Origin: Phormidium tenue FACHB-1052
GTDB taxonomy: Bacteria; Cyanobacteriota; Cyanobacteriia; Phormidesmidales; Phormidesmidaceae
Assembly (NCBI RefSeq): GCF_014696675.1
Contig: NZ_JACJQN010000001.1
Coordinates: 682,001-746,000 of the forward strand
Length of the DNA stretch: 64,000 bases
Direction of reading: 5' to 3'
Part shown: in pieces, positions 16,702 to 25,946 of the stretch
Numbering within the stretch: the stretch's first letter is position 1
Layout of the letters: every line of letters starts with the position of its first letter
Translations under genes and position numbers: made by a program
Notes under the pieces: model-generated
Told to the model about the DNA's origin: nothing
The model's input: the letters and a program-made list of their open reading frames with translations, nothing else
Database searches by the model: none

Positions 16702-17367
16702 TTAGCGGCCAAGGTCGTGGAGGCGGTGAATCTCGGCGGCGCACTGAGCGGTGACTACCTCTAACCCTTCGCGGGCCGTGGAGGGGGGTGGGGCGATGGG
16801 CGCGCCAATGCGGATGGTGAGGGGAGCGGGGCGGGGTATCGACGAACCCTTGGTGAAAATGCGCTGGGTGCCCCAGAGGCTGACGGGCAGCAGCGGTACC
16901 TGAGCCTTGGCCGCAATCAGCGCCGCGCCGATTTTGGGTTCAGGAATGCGGCCATCGGGCGTGCGAGTGCCCTGGAGAAAAATGCCCACCGCCCAGCCCT
17001 GCTCCAACTGCTTGAGGGCTTCGCGAATGGCACTGCGATCGGCGCTGCCCCGCTTCACGGGGTAGGCCCCGTAGAGGCGAATGGCCTGACTGAGCACCGG
17101 CACCTTAAACAGCTCTTCTTTGGCCATGTAGGAGACGGGGCGGCGCACGGCAGCAGAGAGCAGCGGTGGGTCAAAATCGCTGGCGTGGTTGGCGACCACC
17201 ACCAACCCGCCAGTTTGGGGCACCTGATCTGTGCTGTAGACCCGGCCCCGAAAATAGAGGCCCAGCATCGGGCTCACCACCGACCATTTGAACAGGTGGT
17301 ACCACAGCAGGTTAACGGGGGGTTCGCGATCGCGGCTCATCTCGGGCCTATTCTGTAAAACCATCAA
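16702..17367 (-). CDS. plsC: 1-acyl-sn-glycerol-3-phosphate acyltransferase family (PlsC-like)
   Basis: Membrane-associated acyltransferase for the second acylation of phosphatidic acid synthesis. The catalytic HX4D motif is NHASDFD with His61 and Asp66. Motif III reads GIFLQGTRTPDGR, where Gln132 replaces the glutamate of the usual FPEGTR signature; I believe other cyanobacterial members share this. Motif IV-like LLPVSLWGT follows. At 221 residues the length is normal. The GTG/ATG near 17367 is used; a shorter start at Met10 (17340) is possible. It is downstream of fabD in the same direction, fitting a fatty-acid-to-phospholipid operon. Confidence 0.9.
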   Translation of the reverse strand: MMVLQNRPEMSRDREPPVNLLWYHLFKWSVVSPMLGLYFRGRVYSTDQVPQTGGLVVVANHASDFDPPLLSAAVRRPVSYMAKEELFKVPVLSQAIRLYGAYPVKRGSADRSAIREALKQLEQGWAVGIFLQGTRTPDGRIPEPKIGAALIAAKAQVPLLPVSLWGTQRIFTKGSSIPRPAPLTIRIGAPIAPPPSTAREGLEVVTAQCAAEIHRLHDLGR

Positions 17368-17406
17368 AGTCCCTTTGCCTAGGAAATTAGGACTGTCGCG
17401 TGGGGC

Positions 17407-18294
17407 TCAGCCTGCACTGGCAACCTGCTCTAGATTACCTACGTTGACCAGCGCGAGTTCTTTGCAGGTGCGCTTGGTCAACCCGGTGAGCACATTCCCT
17501 GGCCCCACTTCGACTACTGTGTCAATGCCTATTTCTGGCAACGCCAAAGTAATCTCGCGCCAGCGCACAGAGCTTGTCATCTGCTGGATTAGCCGCTGCT
17601 TCAACACCGAGCCGTCAGTGGAGGGGGTAGGGTCTACGTTGGAGAGCACCGGCACTTGAGCAGTGGCGAAGGGGATTGGTTCTAAAACTTCCTGAAATGT
17701 TGCGGCGGCATCAGCCATCAGCGGCGAGTGGAAAGCCCCGCTGACATTGAGCTTCACAGCCCGCTTGGCTTTCACACCTTCCATCACCGTGGTGACGGCC
17801 TCCGGCGTGCCTGAGATCACTACCTGACCAGGATTGTTGTCGTTGGCGAGCACCACGCCTGGGGTGGCCTCAATCTTGGCAGCTAGCTCATCGGCATCAA
17901 AGCCCAGCAGGGCAGCCATCATGCCGTCAGAGGCTTGAGCCATCAGCTCGGCACGACGCTGCACCAGGGTCAGCCCGGCGGCAAAGTCAAAGACGCCAGC
18001 GGCGTAGAGGGCAACGTATTCTCCCAGGCTGTGGCCAGCTACAACCGCTGGCTGGTGTCCCTGCTCTTTGAGTAAATCAACCAGAATACTTTCGATGACG
18101 TACAGACAGGGCTGGGTATAAAGGGTGTTCGAAACCTTGTCGGCAGCATCTTGAACCACATCGAGCACCGACCAGCCCAGGATGGCCTCAGCTTCGGCAA
18201 AGCGCGCTTGGGCTGGGGCCACGGTGGCCAGGTCTGTCCCCATGCCGATCGCCTGGGAACCTTGCCCAGGAAATACCCATGCTGCGTTTGTCAT
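17407..18294 (-). CDS. fabD: malonyl-CoA:ACP transacylase FabD
   Basis: Transfers malonyl from CoA to acyl carrier protein for fatty acid elongation. The nucleophile is Ser89 in AGHSLGEY and the partner His189 lies in SGAFHSPLM. The N-terminal FPGQGSQ oxyanion-hole motif is present. At 295 residues it matches the family. It follows fabH after 222 bases with no clear gene between, and precedes plsC by 39 bases. Confidence 0.96.
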   Translation of the reverse strand: MTNAAWVFPGQGSQAIGMGTDLATVAPAQARFAEAEAILGWSVLDVVQDAADKVSNTLYTQPCLYVIESILVDLLKEQGHQPAVVAGHSLGEYVALYAAGVFDFAAGLTLVQRRAELMAQASDGMMAALLGFDADELAAKIEATPGVVLANDNNPGQVVISGTPEAVTTVMEGVKAKRAVKLNVSGAFHSPLMADAAATFQEVLEPIPFATAQVPVLSNVDPTPSTDGSVLKQRLIQQMTSSVRWREITLALPEIGIDTVVEVGPGNVLTGLTKRTCKELALVNVGNLEQVASAG

Positions 18295-18516
18295 GCCTCT
18301 ACCTTCCCGACTTGTGTGGCGATCGCGGCCAGCCCCAATACCTGCCTTGTCCCATCCCTAGATTCAGGGCTGACCTACAAAGTTATTAGCGCTGCCAGAA
18401 CTACACAAGATACTGTCTCACAAAATGCTCACTGAAACCGCCGTGGGAAGGAGAGCGAGGGTGAGGGGAAACCTAAGTCGACTATCTGACTTGGCAACAG
18501 CAGCTGGCCCAATTGC

Positions 18517-19512
18517 CTAGCCCCACCGGATGATGGCAGAGCCCCAGGTCAGCCCCGCCCCAAAACCAGCAGTAGCAATCACATCTTCAGCTTTTATTTT
18601 CCCGGCCCGCACGGCTTCGTCGAGGGCAATAGGGATAGAGGCGGCGGAGGTGTTGCCGTGACGGGCCATGTTGCTGACTACGCGCTCAGCGGGTACGTCT
18701 AGGCGCTCGGCTACCGCGTCAAGAATGCGCTGGTTGGCCTGGTGGAGCACCAGCCAGTTAATATCGGCGGTGGTGAGGTTGGCGCGGAAGAGAGCTTTTT
18801 CGATCACTTCGGGGACGCGGTTGACGGCGAACTTATAGACTTCGCGTCCATTCATGGTGATGGGGGCGAAGGTGCCTTTCTGAACGGTGATGTCTCCAAC
18901 CAGAACCTCGGATTCAGGTTGGTAAGCCAGGTTCAGGCAGTGATTTAAGGAGCCATCACTGCACAACTCAAAGCCAAGCAGGCGATCGCGCTCAGCCGCC
19001 TGTAGCACCACGGCCCCGGCCCCGTCGCCAAATAGCACACAGGTAGTGCGATCGTCCCAGTCCGTCCAGCGAGAGAGCACGTCGGCCCCGATCACTACCA
19101 CGTTCTTAAATACTCCGGTGCGAATGTATTGCGCCGCTGTAACCAGGGCAAACACAAACCCTGAGCAGGCGGCAGTGAGGTCAAAGGCCACGGCGCGAGT
19201 TGCTCCTAGGGCCACCTGTACCCGGCAGGCACTACCAAAGAGGTCGTCAGGGGTAGAGGTTGCCAACACGATTAGATCGACCTCTTCGGCGGCTACCTCA
19301 GCCATCGCTAGCGCATTACGAGCAGCCTCAGTTGCTAAGGAGGCAAGCGACTCGTCTGGAGCCGCAATGTGGCGCTGGCGGATGCCCGTACGGGCCGCAA
19401 TCCACTCGTCAGAGGTATCGACACGCTGGCTGAGGTCATCGTTGCTGAGCGGTATGGTTAGGCGTGCCGAACCGCTGCCCACCAGTGACACACCGGGCAT
19501 AAACTGTTCCAC
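18517..19512 (-). CDS. fabH: beta-ketoacyl-ACP synthase III FabH
   Basis: Condenses acetyl-CoA with malonyl-ACP to start fatty acid synthesis. The catalytic triad is visible: Cys116 in AACSGF, His257 in VLHQAN and Asn287 in RHGNTS. The 331-residue length is standard. It starts 3 bases after the plsX stop, so plsX and fabH are surely one operon. Confidence 0.97.
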   Translation of the reverse strand: MEQFMPGVSLVGSGSARLTIPLSNDDLSQRVDTSDEWIAARTGIRQRHIAAPDESLASLATEAARNALAMAEVAAEEVDLIVLATSTPDDLFGSACRVQVALGATRAVAFDLTAACSGFVFALVTAAQYIRTGVFKNVVVIGADVLSRWTDWDDRTTCVLFGDGAGAVVLQAAERDRLLGFELCSDGSLNHCLNLAYQPESEVLVGDITVQKGTFAPITMNGREVYKFAVNRVPEVIEKALFRANLTTADINWLVLHQANQRILDAVAERLDVPAERVVSNMARHGNTSAASIPIALDEAVRAGKIKAEDVIATAGFGAGLTWGSAIIRWG

Positions 19513-19515
19513 GGG

Positions 19516-20550
19516 TTATTCTCCGTCTGCTGCGGGTATAGCCACCCGCTGGTACTGGGCCTGAATGCGGTCTTGAACGCGGTTGTCGACCGCTTCTTTG
19601 GCTAACCGAATGGCGTTAAACACCGAGGGTGCCTGGGAGCTGCCGTGGCTAATCACCGTCACCCCAGCTACACCCAGCAGTAGGCCACCGCCATGCTCGG
19701 CGTGATCGACTCGCTGCTTAATGCGCCGCAGATTGGGCTTGAGAATTGAGGCTCCAATCTTGCCGCGCACGCCTTGGGGCAGCTCTTCCCGCAAGATTTG
19801 CAGCACCGACTCACCCACCGCTTCGGCAAACTTGAGCAGCACGTTGCCCACGAAACCGTCGCAGACCACCACATCAAACTGGCCCGAGAGAATGTCGCGC
19901 CCCTCAGCGTTGCCCGCGAAGGGAATGTTGGGATTTTCTTCCAGCAGTTGGTGAGCCTTTAAGGCCGCGTCGTTGCCTTTGCTGGGCTCTTCGCCAATAT
20001 TGATTAGCCCCACGCGAGGGTTATCGACCCCCAACACGTAGCGAGAATAGATGGTGCCCATGATGGCGAACTGTTCTAGATACTTGGGGCGGCAGTCTAC
20101 ATTGGCCCCCACATCTAAAATCAGCACCGACTTGTTGGCGACCACGGTGGGAAACACAGCCCCGATCGCCGGTCGGTCAATACCCTTCAGCCGTCCCAAA
20201 CGCAGCAGGGCGGCAGCCATCGCTGCCCCCGAGTGCCCCGCAGACACTACTGCGTCGGCCTCATTGCGCTTGACCAAGTCCATCGCCACGTTGATAGAGG
20301 CTTGAGGCTTTTTGCGCAGGGCGCTGAGTGGCTCTTCGTGCATTTCGATGCTGCCCTCGGCGGGCACTAGCTCAATGCCCACCAGTTGCTCCGGACTAGC
20401 CGTAGATGCCTTGATCTGATCGATATCACCGACCAGGACAACATCGACATCTAGCTCGGCCTTGGCGCGAATGGCACCTGCAACGATCTCACCTGGGGCA
20501 AAATCTCCCCCCATGGCATCAATAGCAATGCGTGCCCGGTTAAAACCCAT
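19516..20550 (-). CDS. plsX: phosphate acyltransferase PlsX
   Basis: Makes acyl-phosphate from acyl-ACP for the first glycerolipid acylation by PlsY. The N-terminal IAIDAMGGDFAPGEIVAGA and the central SAGHSGAAMAAALLRLGR are family signatures, and VVCDGFVGNVLLKFAEA occurs near residue 220. 344 residues, normal. It is the first gene of the lipid block, 52 bases downstream of rpaB on the same strand. Confidence 0.97.
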   Translation of the reverse strand: MGFNRARIAIDAMGGDFAPGEIVAGAIRAKAELDVDVVLVGDIDQIKASTASPEQLVGIELVPAEGSIEMHEEPLSALRKKPQASINVAMDLVKRNEADAVVSAGHSGAAMAAALLRLGRLKGIDRPAIGAVFPTVVANKSVLILDVGANVDCRPKYLEQFAIMGTIYSRYVLGVDNPRVGLINIGEEPSKGNDAALKAHQLLEENPNIPFAGNAEGRDILSGQFDVVVCDGFVGNVLLKFAEAVGESVLQILREELPQGVRGKIGASILKPNLRRIKQRVDHAEHGGGLLLGVAGVTVISHGSSQAPSVFNAIRLAKEAVDNRVQDRIQAQYQRVAIPAADGE

Positions 20551-20601
20551 CTGCTAAATCTGTTAAAAACCTGAGGAAATTCTAGCAGACTACCCTACCG
20601 A

Positions 20602-21339
20602 CTATTCTTCGCCGGGTTCCACTATGCGCTGAAACAGGTAGCCGGTACCTCGAGCAGTGAGAATCAGCTCTGGGTTGCTAGGGTCGTCTTCGAGCTTAGC
20701 CCGCAGGCGAGAAATGTGTACATCGACCACGCGGGTATCGACGTGACGTTCAGGGGTGTAGCCCCATACTTCCTGCAAAATCTCGGAGCGCGAGAAGGGC
20801 TCGCCAGAGCGGCTGACCAGCAGCTCTAGCAGGCTAAACTCCATGCCGGTCAGGCGAATGCGCTCGTCGCCCTTGTATACTTGGCGCTTGTTGGTGTCGA
20901 TGCGAATGGTATTGACGGAGATGACGCCAGAGCTGGGGATGCCGGTCATGCCGGTTTTATCGACCCGGCGCAGCACGGAGCGAATGCGGGCTTCGAGTTC
21001 TTTGGGAGAGAAGGGTTTGACGACGTAGTCATCAGCCCCAAGCTCTAGGCCGGTGATGCGATCGGCCACATCGCCCAGAGCGGTGAGCATAATAATAGGA
21101 ATGTCAGACTCTTTGCGGAGCTCTTGGCAGACGCCGTAGCCGTCGAGCTTGGGCATCATCACATCGAGCACCACCAGGTCAGGAGCGGCGTTGCGAAAGG
21201 TTTCTAGGGCTTCTTCGCCATCGGCGGCGGTGACGACGTCATAGCCGATCATCGATAGGCGAGTTTCGAGAATTCGCCGAATGCTGGCCTCGTCGTCGAC
21301 CACTAGAATTTTTTCTTTGTTGTTTTCCAAGGCTTTCAA
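20602..21339 (-). CDS. rpaB: response regulator RpaB (Ycf27, OmpR family)
   Basis: Essential cyanobacterial regulator that binds HLR1 sites and controls photosystem and high-light genes, normally with the kinase Hik33/NblS. The receiver has Asp59 in LVVLDVMMPKLDG, and KPFSPKELEARI carries the conserved Lys. The winged-helix output domain has RLTGMEFSLLELLVSRSGEP and WGYTPERHVDTRVVDVHISR. 245 residues match RpaB closely. It is divergent from radA; no kinase is encoded nearby, as expected. I see no HLR1 pair in its own upstream region. Confidence 0.93.
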   Translation of the reverse strand: MKALENNKEKILVVDDEASIRRILETRLSMIGYDVVTAADGEEALETFRNAAPDLVVLDVMMPKLDGYGVCQELRKESDIPIIMLTALGDVADRITGLELGADDYVVKPFSPKELEARIRSVLRRVDKTGMTGIPSSGVISVNTIRIDTNKRQVYKGDERIRLTGMEFSLLELLVSRSGEPFSRSEILQEVWGYTPERHVDTRVVDVHISRLRAKLEDDPSNPELILTARGTGYLFQRIVEPGEE

Positions 21340-21629
21340 GGCTCCCTACATAACGTCATATTCTATAAACAATCGCAACGTTTAATGATTAACTTTTGAA
21401 AGCTAATTAGTCGATTGAGCGAAACAGCCCTAGGCACCGCTAAAGCAGTCCCCTAAAACGCTGCCGGAGCAGGACTTACGACGTTTGATTTGATTATCCT
21501 ATGTGTATTGATTCATGCCGCATGCATGGAACATCTGTGCTTCAGGCTTTTTTAAGGTTTATTGCACAGTAGCGGCCATTGGTTTAGAGCCAAGTATCGC
21601 CCCGAGTAATCGGCGGGGCAGGGGTAGTG

Positions 21630-23150
21630 ATGGCTAAATCTCGTTCAATTTTTGTCTGCAACGAATGCGGTGCTGAGTCGCCCCAGTACTTTGGCCGCTG
21701 CCCCGTGTGCAACAGCTGGAATGCATTGGTGGAGCAGGCTCAGCCCGCTAAGGAGACGACCGCTCGGGCCTCTGCGTTAGGGCGCAGTCGGGGTGGGTCG
21801 ACAACGGCTAAGGTCAGTCAGCCGCGCTTGGCCATGACCCTAAACCAGATTCAAGACCATCCCCAGGCGCGGCTGCCTTCGGGCTATGGGGAACTCGACC
21901 GAGTGCTGGGCGGCGGTATTGTGCCGGGGTCACTGGTGCTGCTGGGGGGTGATCCCGGCATTGGCAAATCTACCCTGCTGCTCCAGGTGGCAAACCAGCT
22001 CGCGTCGCGGCAGCGGGTGCTGTATGTGTGCGCGGAGGAGTCGGGCCAGCAGGTGAAGCTGCGGTGGCAGCGCTTGGGGCCGGTGGAGAAGGTGGAGAGT
22101 GATGGAGTAGGGGGTGATAGGGTAAAAGCAAAAGGCAAAGGGCAAAGGGCAAAAAAAGAAGCGGTAGAAGATCTAGAGGTTTATGAGACTTCTGGCATGG
22201 AGGCGGTGGATAGCCAGCTGTTTTTGCTGCCAGAAATTGACCTAGAGACCATCTTGATGGAGCTGGAGTCGCTGAAGCCGACGGTGGCGATTATCGACAG
22301 TATTCAGGCGTTGTACTATGCGGCGCTGACGTCGGCACCGGGGTCGGTATCGCAGGTGCGGGAATGTACGTCGGCGCTGATGCAGCTGGCGAAGCGGGCG
22401 AATATTTCGCTATTTATTGTGGGTCACGTGACCAAGGAGGGGGCGATCGCAGGCCCCAAAGTCCTTGAACACCTTGTAGATACGGTGCTGTACTTTGAGG
22501 GCGATCGCTTTGCCAGCCATCGACTACTGCGATCGGTGAAAAACCGCTTCGGGGCCACCCACGAGTTGGGCGTGTTTGAAATGGTCGATCGCGGCCTGGC
22601 GGAGATTAGCAATCCTTCAGCCCTTTTCCTCGGCAACCGCGATGAGCAGGTGCCGGGCATTGCCACGATTGTGGCCTGCGAGGGCACAAGACCCCTGGTG
22701 GTGGAGCTGCAATCGCTAGTTAGCCCCACTAGCTACAGCTCGCCGCGCCGTTCCACGACGGGTGTGGAGTACAACCGGCTGCTGCAAATTTTGGCGGTGC
22801 TGGAGAAGCGGGTGGGGATTCCTCTATCTAAGCTCGATGCCTATGTGGCATCGTCCGGCGGGCTAGCGGTGGGGGAACCGGCGGCGGATCTGGGCATCGC
22901 GATTTCGGTGGTGGCTAGCTTTCGCGATCGCCTCGTCGATCCAGAACTCGTTCTCATTGGCGAAGTGGGCCTAGGTGGCCAAGTGCGCCCCATCTCTCAG
23001 CTAGAGCTGCGGCTAAAGGAGGCGGCGAAGCTGGGCTTCAAGCGGGCGATCGTGCCCAAGGGGCAGTCCGTAAAAGTAGACGGGCTGGAGATTGTGGAGG
23101 TGTCGCGGGTGGTGGATGCGATCGCCCATGCTTTGAAGGGAAGTGGGTGA
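21630..23150 (+). CDS. radA: DNA repair protein RadA (Sms) with an extra insert
   Basis: Helicase-like protein for recombination-intermediate processing. Visible are the N-terminal zinc finger CNECG plus CPVCN, Walker A GGDPGIGKST, the RadA-specific KNRFG motif in VKNRFGATHELGVF, and a Lon-like C-terminal domain. The ATG at 21630 follows a GTG at 21627; either is possible. At about 506 residues it is longer than typical RadA (~450-460). The excess is a charged, low-complexity segment at about residues 152-195 (numbered from GTG 21627), encoded by a repeat. It sits between the ATPase strand with EESGQQVKLRWQRLG and LFLLPEIDLE, a surface position. Confidence 0.95.
   Translation: MAKSRSIFVCNECGAESPQYFGRCPVCNSWNALVEQAQPAKETTARASALGRSRGGSTTAKVSQPRLAMTLNQIQDHPQARLPSGYGELDRVLGGGIVPGSLVLLGGDPGIGKSTLLLQVANQLASRQRVLYVCAEESGQQVKLRWQRLGPVEKVESDGVGGDRVKAKGKGQRAKKEAVEDLEVYETSGMEAVDSQLFLLPEIDLETILMELESLKPTVAIIDSIQALYYAALTSAPGSVSQVRECTSALMQLAKRANISLFIVGHVTKEGAIAGPKVLEHLVDTVLYFEGDRFASHRLLRSVKNRFGATHELGVFEMVDRGLAEISNPSALFLGNRDEQVPGIATIVACEGTRPLVVELQSLVSPTSYSSPRRSTTGVEYNRLLQILAVLEKRVGIPLSKLDAYVASSGGLAVGEPAADLGIAISVVASFRDRLVDPELVLIGEVGLGGQVRPISQLELRLKEAAKLGFKRAIVPKGQSVKVDGLEIVEVSRVVDAIAHALKGSG
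22080..22160 (+). repeat. low-complexity repeat inside radA
   Basis: Two parts: a purine-rich GGTGGAG/GGGGTGATAGGG-type run (about 22080-22122) and heptamer-like GCAAAAG/GCAAAGG units (22127-22160). The frame of radA stays open through both. Such heptamer runs are usually intergenic in cyanobacteria. Confidence 0.75.
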
Positions 23151-23242
23151 GGAGGATGCCTATCCAACTATGGACGTGGCGACGGTGCCGAGAAGACTAA
23201 AATAATGTAAAGAACCTTAAATATCGCTCCTGGAGGTGCGCC

Positions 23243-23512
23243 ATGACCCCTACCGTCGAAATTTACACCTGGAGAAGCTGCCCCTTCTGCATTCGCGCTA
23301 AGCGATTGCTCGACCAAAAAGGGATTGAATACACCGAATATGCCATTGACGGTGATGAGGCGGCTCGCAGCAAAATGTCTGAGCGGGCAAACGGGCGGCG
23401 ATCGCTCCCCCAGATCTTCATCAACGATCACCATGTGGGCGGCTGCGACGACCTCTTTGCCCTGGATGCTAAGGGCGGCGTAGAACCTCTCCTGAGCGGC
23501 TCCCCTGCTTAG
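23243..23512 (+). CDS. grxC: glutaredoxin 3
   Basis: Small thiol-disulfide oxidoreductase using glutathione. The dithiol active site is Cys13-Pro-Phe-Cys16 in RSCPFCIRAK. The cis-proline region SLPQIFIND and the GGCDDL glutathione-binding motif are in place. 89 residues, normal. GGAGGTG 5 bases before the ATG is a strong ribosome site. It stands alone after radA and before a bidirectional terminator. Confidence 0.95.
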   Translation: MTPTVEIYTWRSCPFCIRAKRLLDQKGIEYTEYAIDGDEAARSKMSERANGRRSLPQIFINDHHVGGCDDLFALDAKGGVEPLLSGSPA

Positions 23513-23606
23513 CAAAACTGCTGGCAGACAAAGAACCTGCGAATTCTCCTGCGGTCAGATAGCCCCTTTAGATAGCTCACCCACGCCCCTAGAGTTTATC
23601 CATGAC

Positions 23607-23643
23607 GAAAGCCCCAGATTTCAAAAAGGAATCTGGGGCTTCT
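23607..23643. terminator. bidirectional terminator between grxC and lrtA
   Basis: AGCCCCAGATT (23610-23620) pairs with AATCTGGGGCT (23630-23640), flanked by A/T, between convergent genes. Stem 11 bp, loop 9 bases. Confidence 0.8.
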
Positions 23644-23668
23644 GGTTGGTGTGCAACTCACATAAGGG

Positions 23669-24316
23669 CTAGCTGTGAACAGTGGCTTCAGAAGCCTGCT
23701 GAGCTTTTTGCCCGTTTTGGTGGCCGTTTTGGTTGGGTTTGCGGGGCTGAATCAACCCGTAGCCACCGTGGTTGCGCTCGTAGATCACGTTGATTTCTTC
23801 GGTTTCTGCGTTGAGAAACATATAGAAATCGTGGTCAATGACCGAGAGTTGCTCCAGTGCCTCTGTCACAGACATGGGCGACATCGCAAAGTACTTGGTG
23901 CGAATCACCTCTTCAGGCAGCTGAGGCTCACTGGTGTTGAGCACGTGGGTGACATCGGTCAGGGGCGCTTCGTTGAGGTAGGCCTCGGTGGTTTTGCCTA
24001 AACTGCCCTGCATGCGGGTATTGCGCTTTTCTTTGAACTTGCGCAGCTGGCGGCTAATTTTATCGGCTACCAAGTCGATGCTGGCGTAGAGATTTTCGCT
24101 GCTTTCTTCGGCTCTAACAACGGCTCCGTCTACGAATAGGGTAACTTCGGCGGCCTGGTTGGCCCCAATTCTGGGGTTTTTAGCTACGGACAGATGAACG
24201 TCAACCTCGTTGGTCAGGTGTTTGAAGTGGCTCACCGCCTTGAGGATTTTTTGCTCTACATGCTCCCGAATCGCGTCTGTGATCTCAATATTTCTGCCAT
24301 GGATTACCAACTTCAT
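23669..24316 (-). CDS. lrtA: long-form ribosome hibernation promoting factor (LrtA)
   Basis: Binds idle ribosomes and dimerises them to 100S, in cyanobacteria known as the light-repressed transcript A. The N-terminal HPF domain (about 1-100) opens with MKLVIHGRNIEITDAIREHV. The C-terminal dimerisation domain (about 140-190) has IRTKYFAMSPMSVTEALEQL and FYMFLNAETEEINVIYER. The last ~20 residues are Gln/Asn-rich and variable. AAGGAG lies 8 bases before the ATG. It is divergent from lipB across ~180 bases. Light regulation is known for the family, not shown here. Confidence 0.95.
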   Translation of the reverse strand: MKLVIHGRNIEITDAIREHVEQKILKAVSHFKHLTNEVDVHLSVAKNPRIGANQAAEVTLFVDGAVVRAEESSENLYASIDLVADKISRQLRKFKEKRNTRMQGSLGKTTEAYLNEAPLTDVTHVLNTSEPQLPEEVIRTKYFAMSPMSVTEALEQLSVIDHDFYMFLNAETEEINVIYERNHGGYGLIQPRKPNQNGHQNGQKAQQASEATVHS

Positions 24317-24493
24317 AAAGCGGACTCCTTGATACGTCGGCTTGGTTTCACCCTAACACCTTGTATTCTGCACAACAGCGTCCGTTAGAATCCTTTGCAT
24401 GGGTTGATAATTCTTGATTGCAAAACCCAGAAAAATGGGCTATTTCCGCTGATTTTACGCTTGACAGGAATGAATCAAAACCTCGGGGAATCA

Positions 24494-25153
24494 ATGCCCC
24501 GTTGCGATATTTACGAGCTGGGGGTGATGCCCTTTGCCGCAGCTTGGACGTTGCAAAAGACCTTAGTACAGCGCCACCGGGAGCATCCCCAGCCCGAACG
24601 CCTGCTCTTGGTCGAGCATCCTGGTGTCTATACCTTGGGCCAGGGGTCAACCCTAGATCACCTCAGGCTCCCAGCCAAAGAATTGCCTTATCCTCTATTT
24701 CGCACTGAGCGGGGGGGCGAGGTCACCCACCACTGCCCCGGTCAGCTAGTGGGCTACCCCATTCTCAACCTGAAGCGGCACCAGCCCGATCTGCACTGGT
24801 ACCTGCGCCAGCTAGAGGAGGTGCTGATTCAAACCCTGGCGCAGTTTGGCGTGAGCGCCGAGCGGCAGGCCGGGCTAACCGGCGTGTGGGTAGGCAACAC
24901 CAAGCTGGCGGCGATCGGCATTAAGGTGAGCCGCTGGGTGACGATGCACGGCTTTGCGCTCAATGTATGCCCTGATTTAGAAGGGTTTCAGGCGATCGTG
25001 CCCTGCGGCATTGCCGACAAATCGGTGGGCAGCCTGGCCCAGTTTTGCCCAGGCATTACGGTGGAGTCAGTGCGACCTGTCGTGATCACTCGCTTTGCTC
25101 AGGTGTTTGGGGTTAAGCCCGTCATACAGAATGTCGCCCAACTGGGCCTTTGA
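24494..25153 (+). CDS. lipB: octanoyltransferase LipB
   Basis: Transfers octanoyl from acyl carrier protein to lipoyl domains, the first step of lipoate synthesis. With the start at 24494 ([10 protein letters not shown]) the catalytic dyad is Lys144 (IGIKVS) and Cys171 (VPCGI). The motif [16 protein letters not shown] is intact. This start has GGGGAA 4-9 bases upstream; in-frame ATGs at 24395 and 24470 would add a non-family extension. The 3' end overlaps the convergent dciA-like gene by 32 bases. LipA is not nearby. Confidence 0.93.
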   Translation: MPRCDIYELGVMPFAAAWTLQKTLVQRHREHPQPERLLLVEHPGVYTLGQGSTLDHLRLPAKELPYPLFRTERGGEVTHHCPGQLVGYPILNLKRHQPDLHWYLRQLEEVLIQTLAQFGVSAERQAGLTGVWVGNTKLAAIGIKVSRWVTMHGFALNVCPDLEGFQAIVPCGIADKSVGSLAQFCPGITVESVRPVVITRFAQVFGVKPVIQNVAQLGL

Positions 25154-25709
25154 GCCCTTTGACCGCGCAGATGCTGCACCGTCCCCAGCGCTTGAGTTCC
25201 CCCGTGGGGCAGTGGCACTGACACTGGGGGCAGAGGGGTTGCTGGGCAGCTAGCTGTTGGGTGAGGCCTGCCCAGCGCTCAAAGCTCTCTGCGGCTGTCT
25301 CGGGTCGCTGGGGCGATCGCGGGATGGCTCGCGGCTCATAGCTAGGGTGCTGTCGCAGCCATTCAGGCAGTTCTGCGGCGGCTGGGGCCGTAGTAGTTTT
25401 GCCAGCCTTATTCTGCCGATACCAATCGCCGCTCGAAAAGCGAATGTCGCTGAGGTTGAGATGGAGGCGATCGTTGAGCTTGGCCAGAATGCGCAGGCGC
25501 TCTAGGGTCAGGGTTTGGGCCCACATGGGGTTGACCACCGCCACATGCAGCACGTCTTGATCGAGCCGCACTGGGGCAGCCTGGCGAGCAACGCCTTCCC
25601 CCACTACCGCAGCCCAACCGTTGAGCACGTGGCGAAACTGGCCCCGGCTGCGCCAGCGAGGCTGCTGCTCAAACTGGTGAATGACGTTGTGGATAGAGTC
25701 GAGGGGCAT
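25122..25709 (-). CDS. DciA family protein (DUF721) with C-terminal zinc-ribbon-like cysteines
   Basis: DUF721/DciA proteins help load the replicative helicase DnaB in bacteria lacking DnaC. The N-terminal ~90 residues have the DUF721 pattern [17 protein letters not shown], then [18 protein letters not shown]. The C-terminal part carries [19 protein letters not shown] and SICAV, a Cys-rich knuckle not part of minimal DciA. A Pro/Ala-rich linker joins the two. It is the only initiation-related gene here. Its 3' end overlaps lipB. The role is inferred from the family. Confidence 0.85.
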   Translation of the reverse strand: MPLDSIHNVIHQFEQQPRWRSRGQFRHVLNGWAAVVGEGVARQAAPVRLDQDVLHVAVVNPMWAQTLTLERLRILAKLNDRLHLNLSDIRFSSGDWYRQNKAGKTTTAPAAAELPEWLRQHPSYEPRAIPRSPQRPETAAESFERWAGLTQQLAAQQPLCPQCQCHCPTGELKRWGRCSICAVKGLKGPVGRHSV

Positions 25710-25946
25710 GGGTGAAGGTTGTACCGTAGTTCAGGGGGATGACCGTCGAATTTTCATGGAGAAAAGCGTCTATCTCGTCACCTGTTCGCTCTACCCAGAA
25801 TGGATTTAGCTTAGCTTGGCCTGACCGGATTGCTCCCGTTGCAGCGTAGGAGGTTCGGCAATTTTGGGAAACACAGATTACCCTAAACTAGGGCCTTTCG
25901 CTTTGGGGCCAGCTCTTGATCGCCGCGCAAACTCACTCCCAGACCC

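Noticed and set aside
24395-24493. Upstream starts for lipB
   Set aside because: The extension has no family character and the ATG at 24494 has a better-placed GGGGAA.
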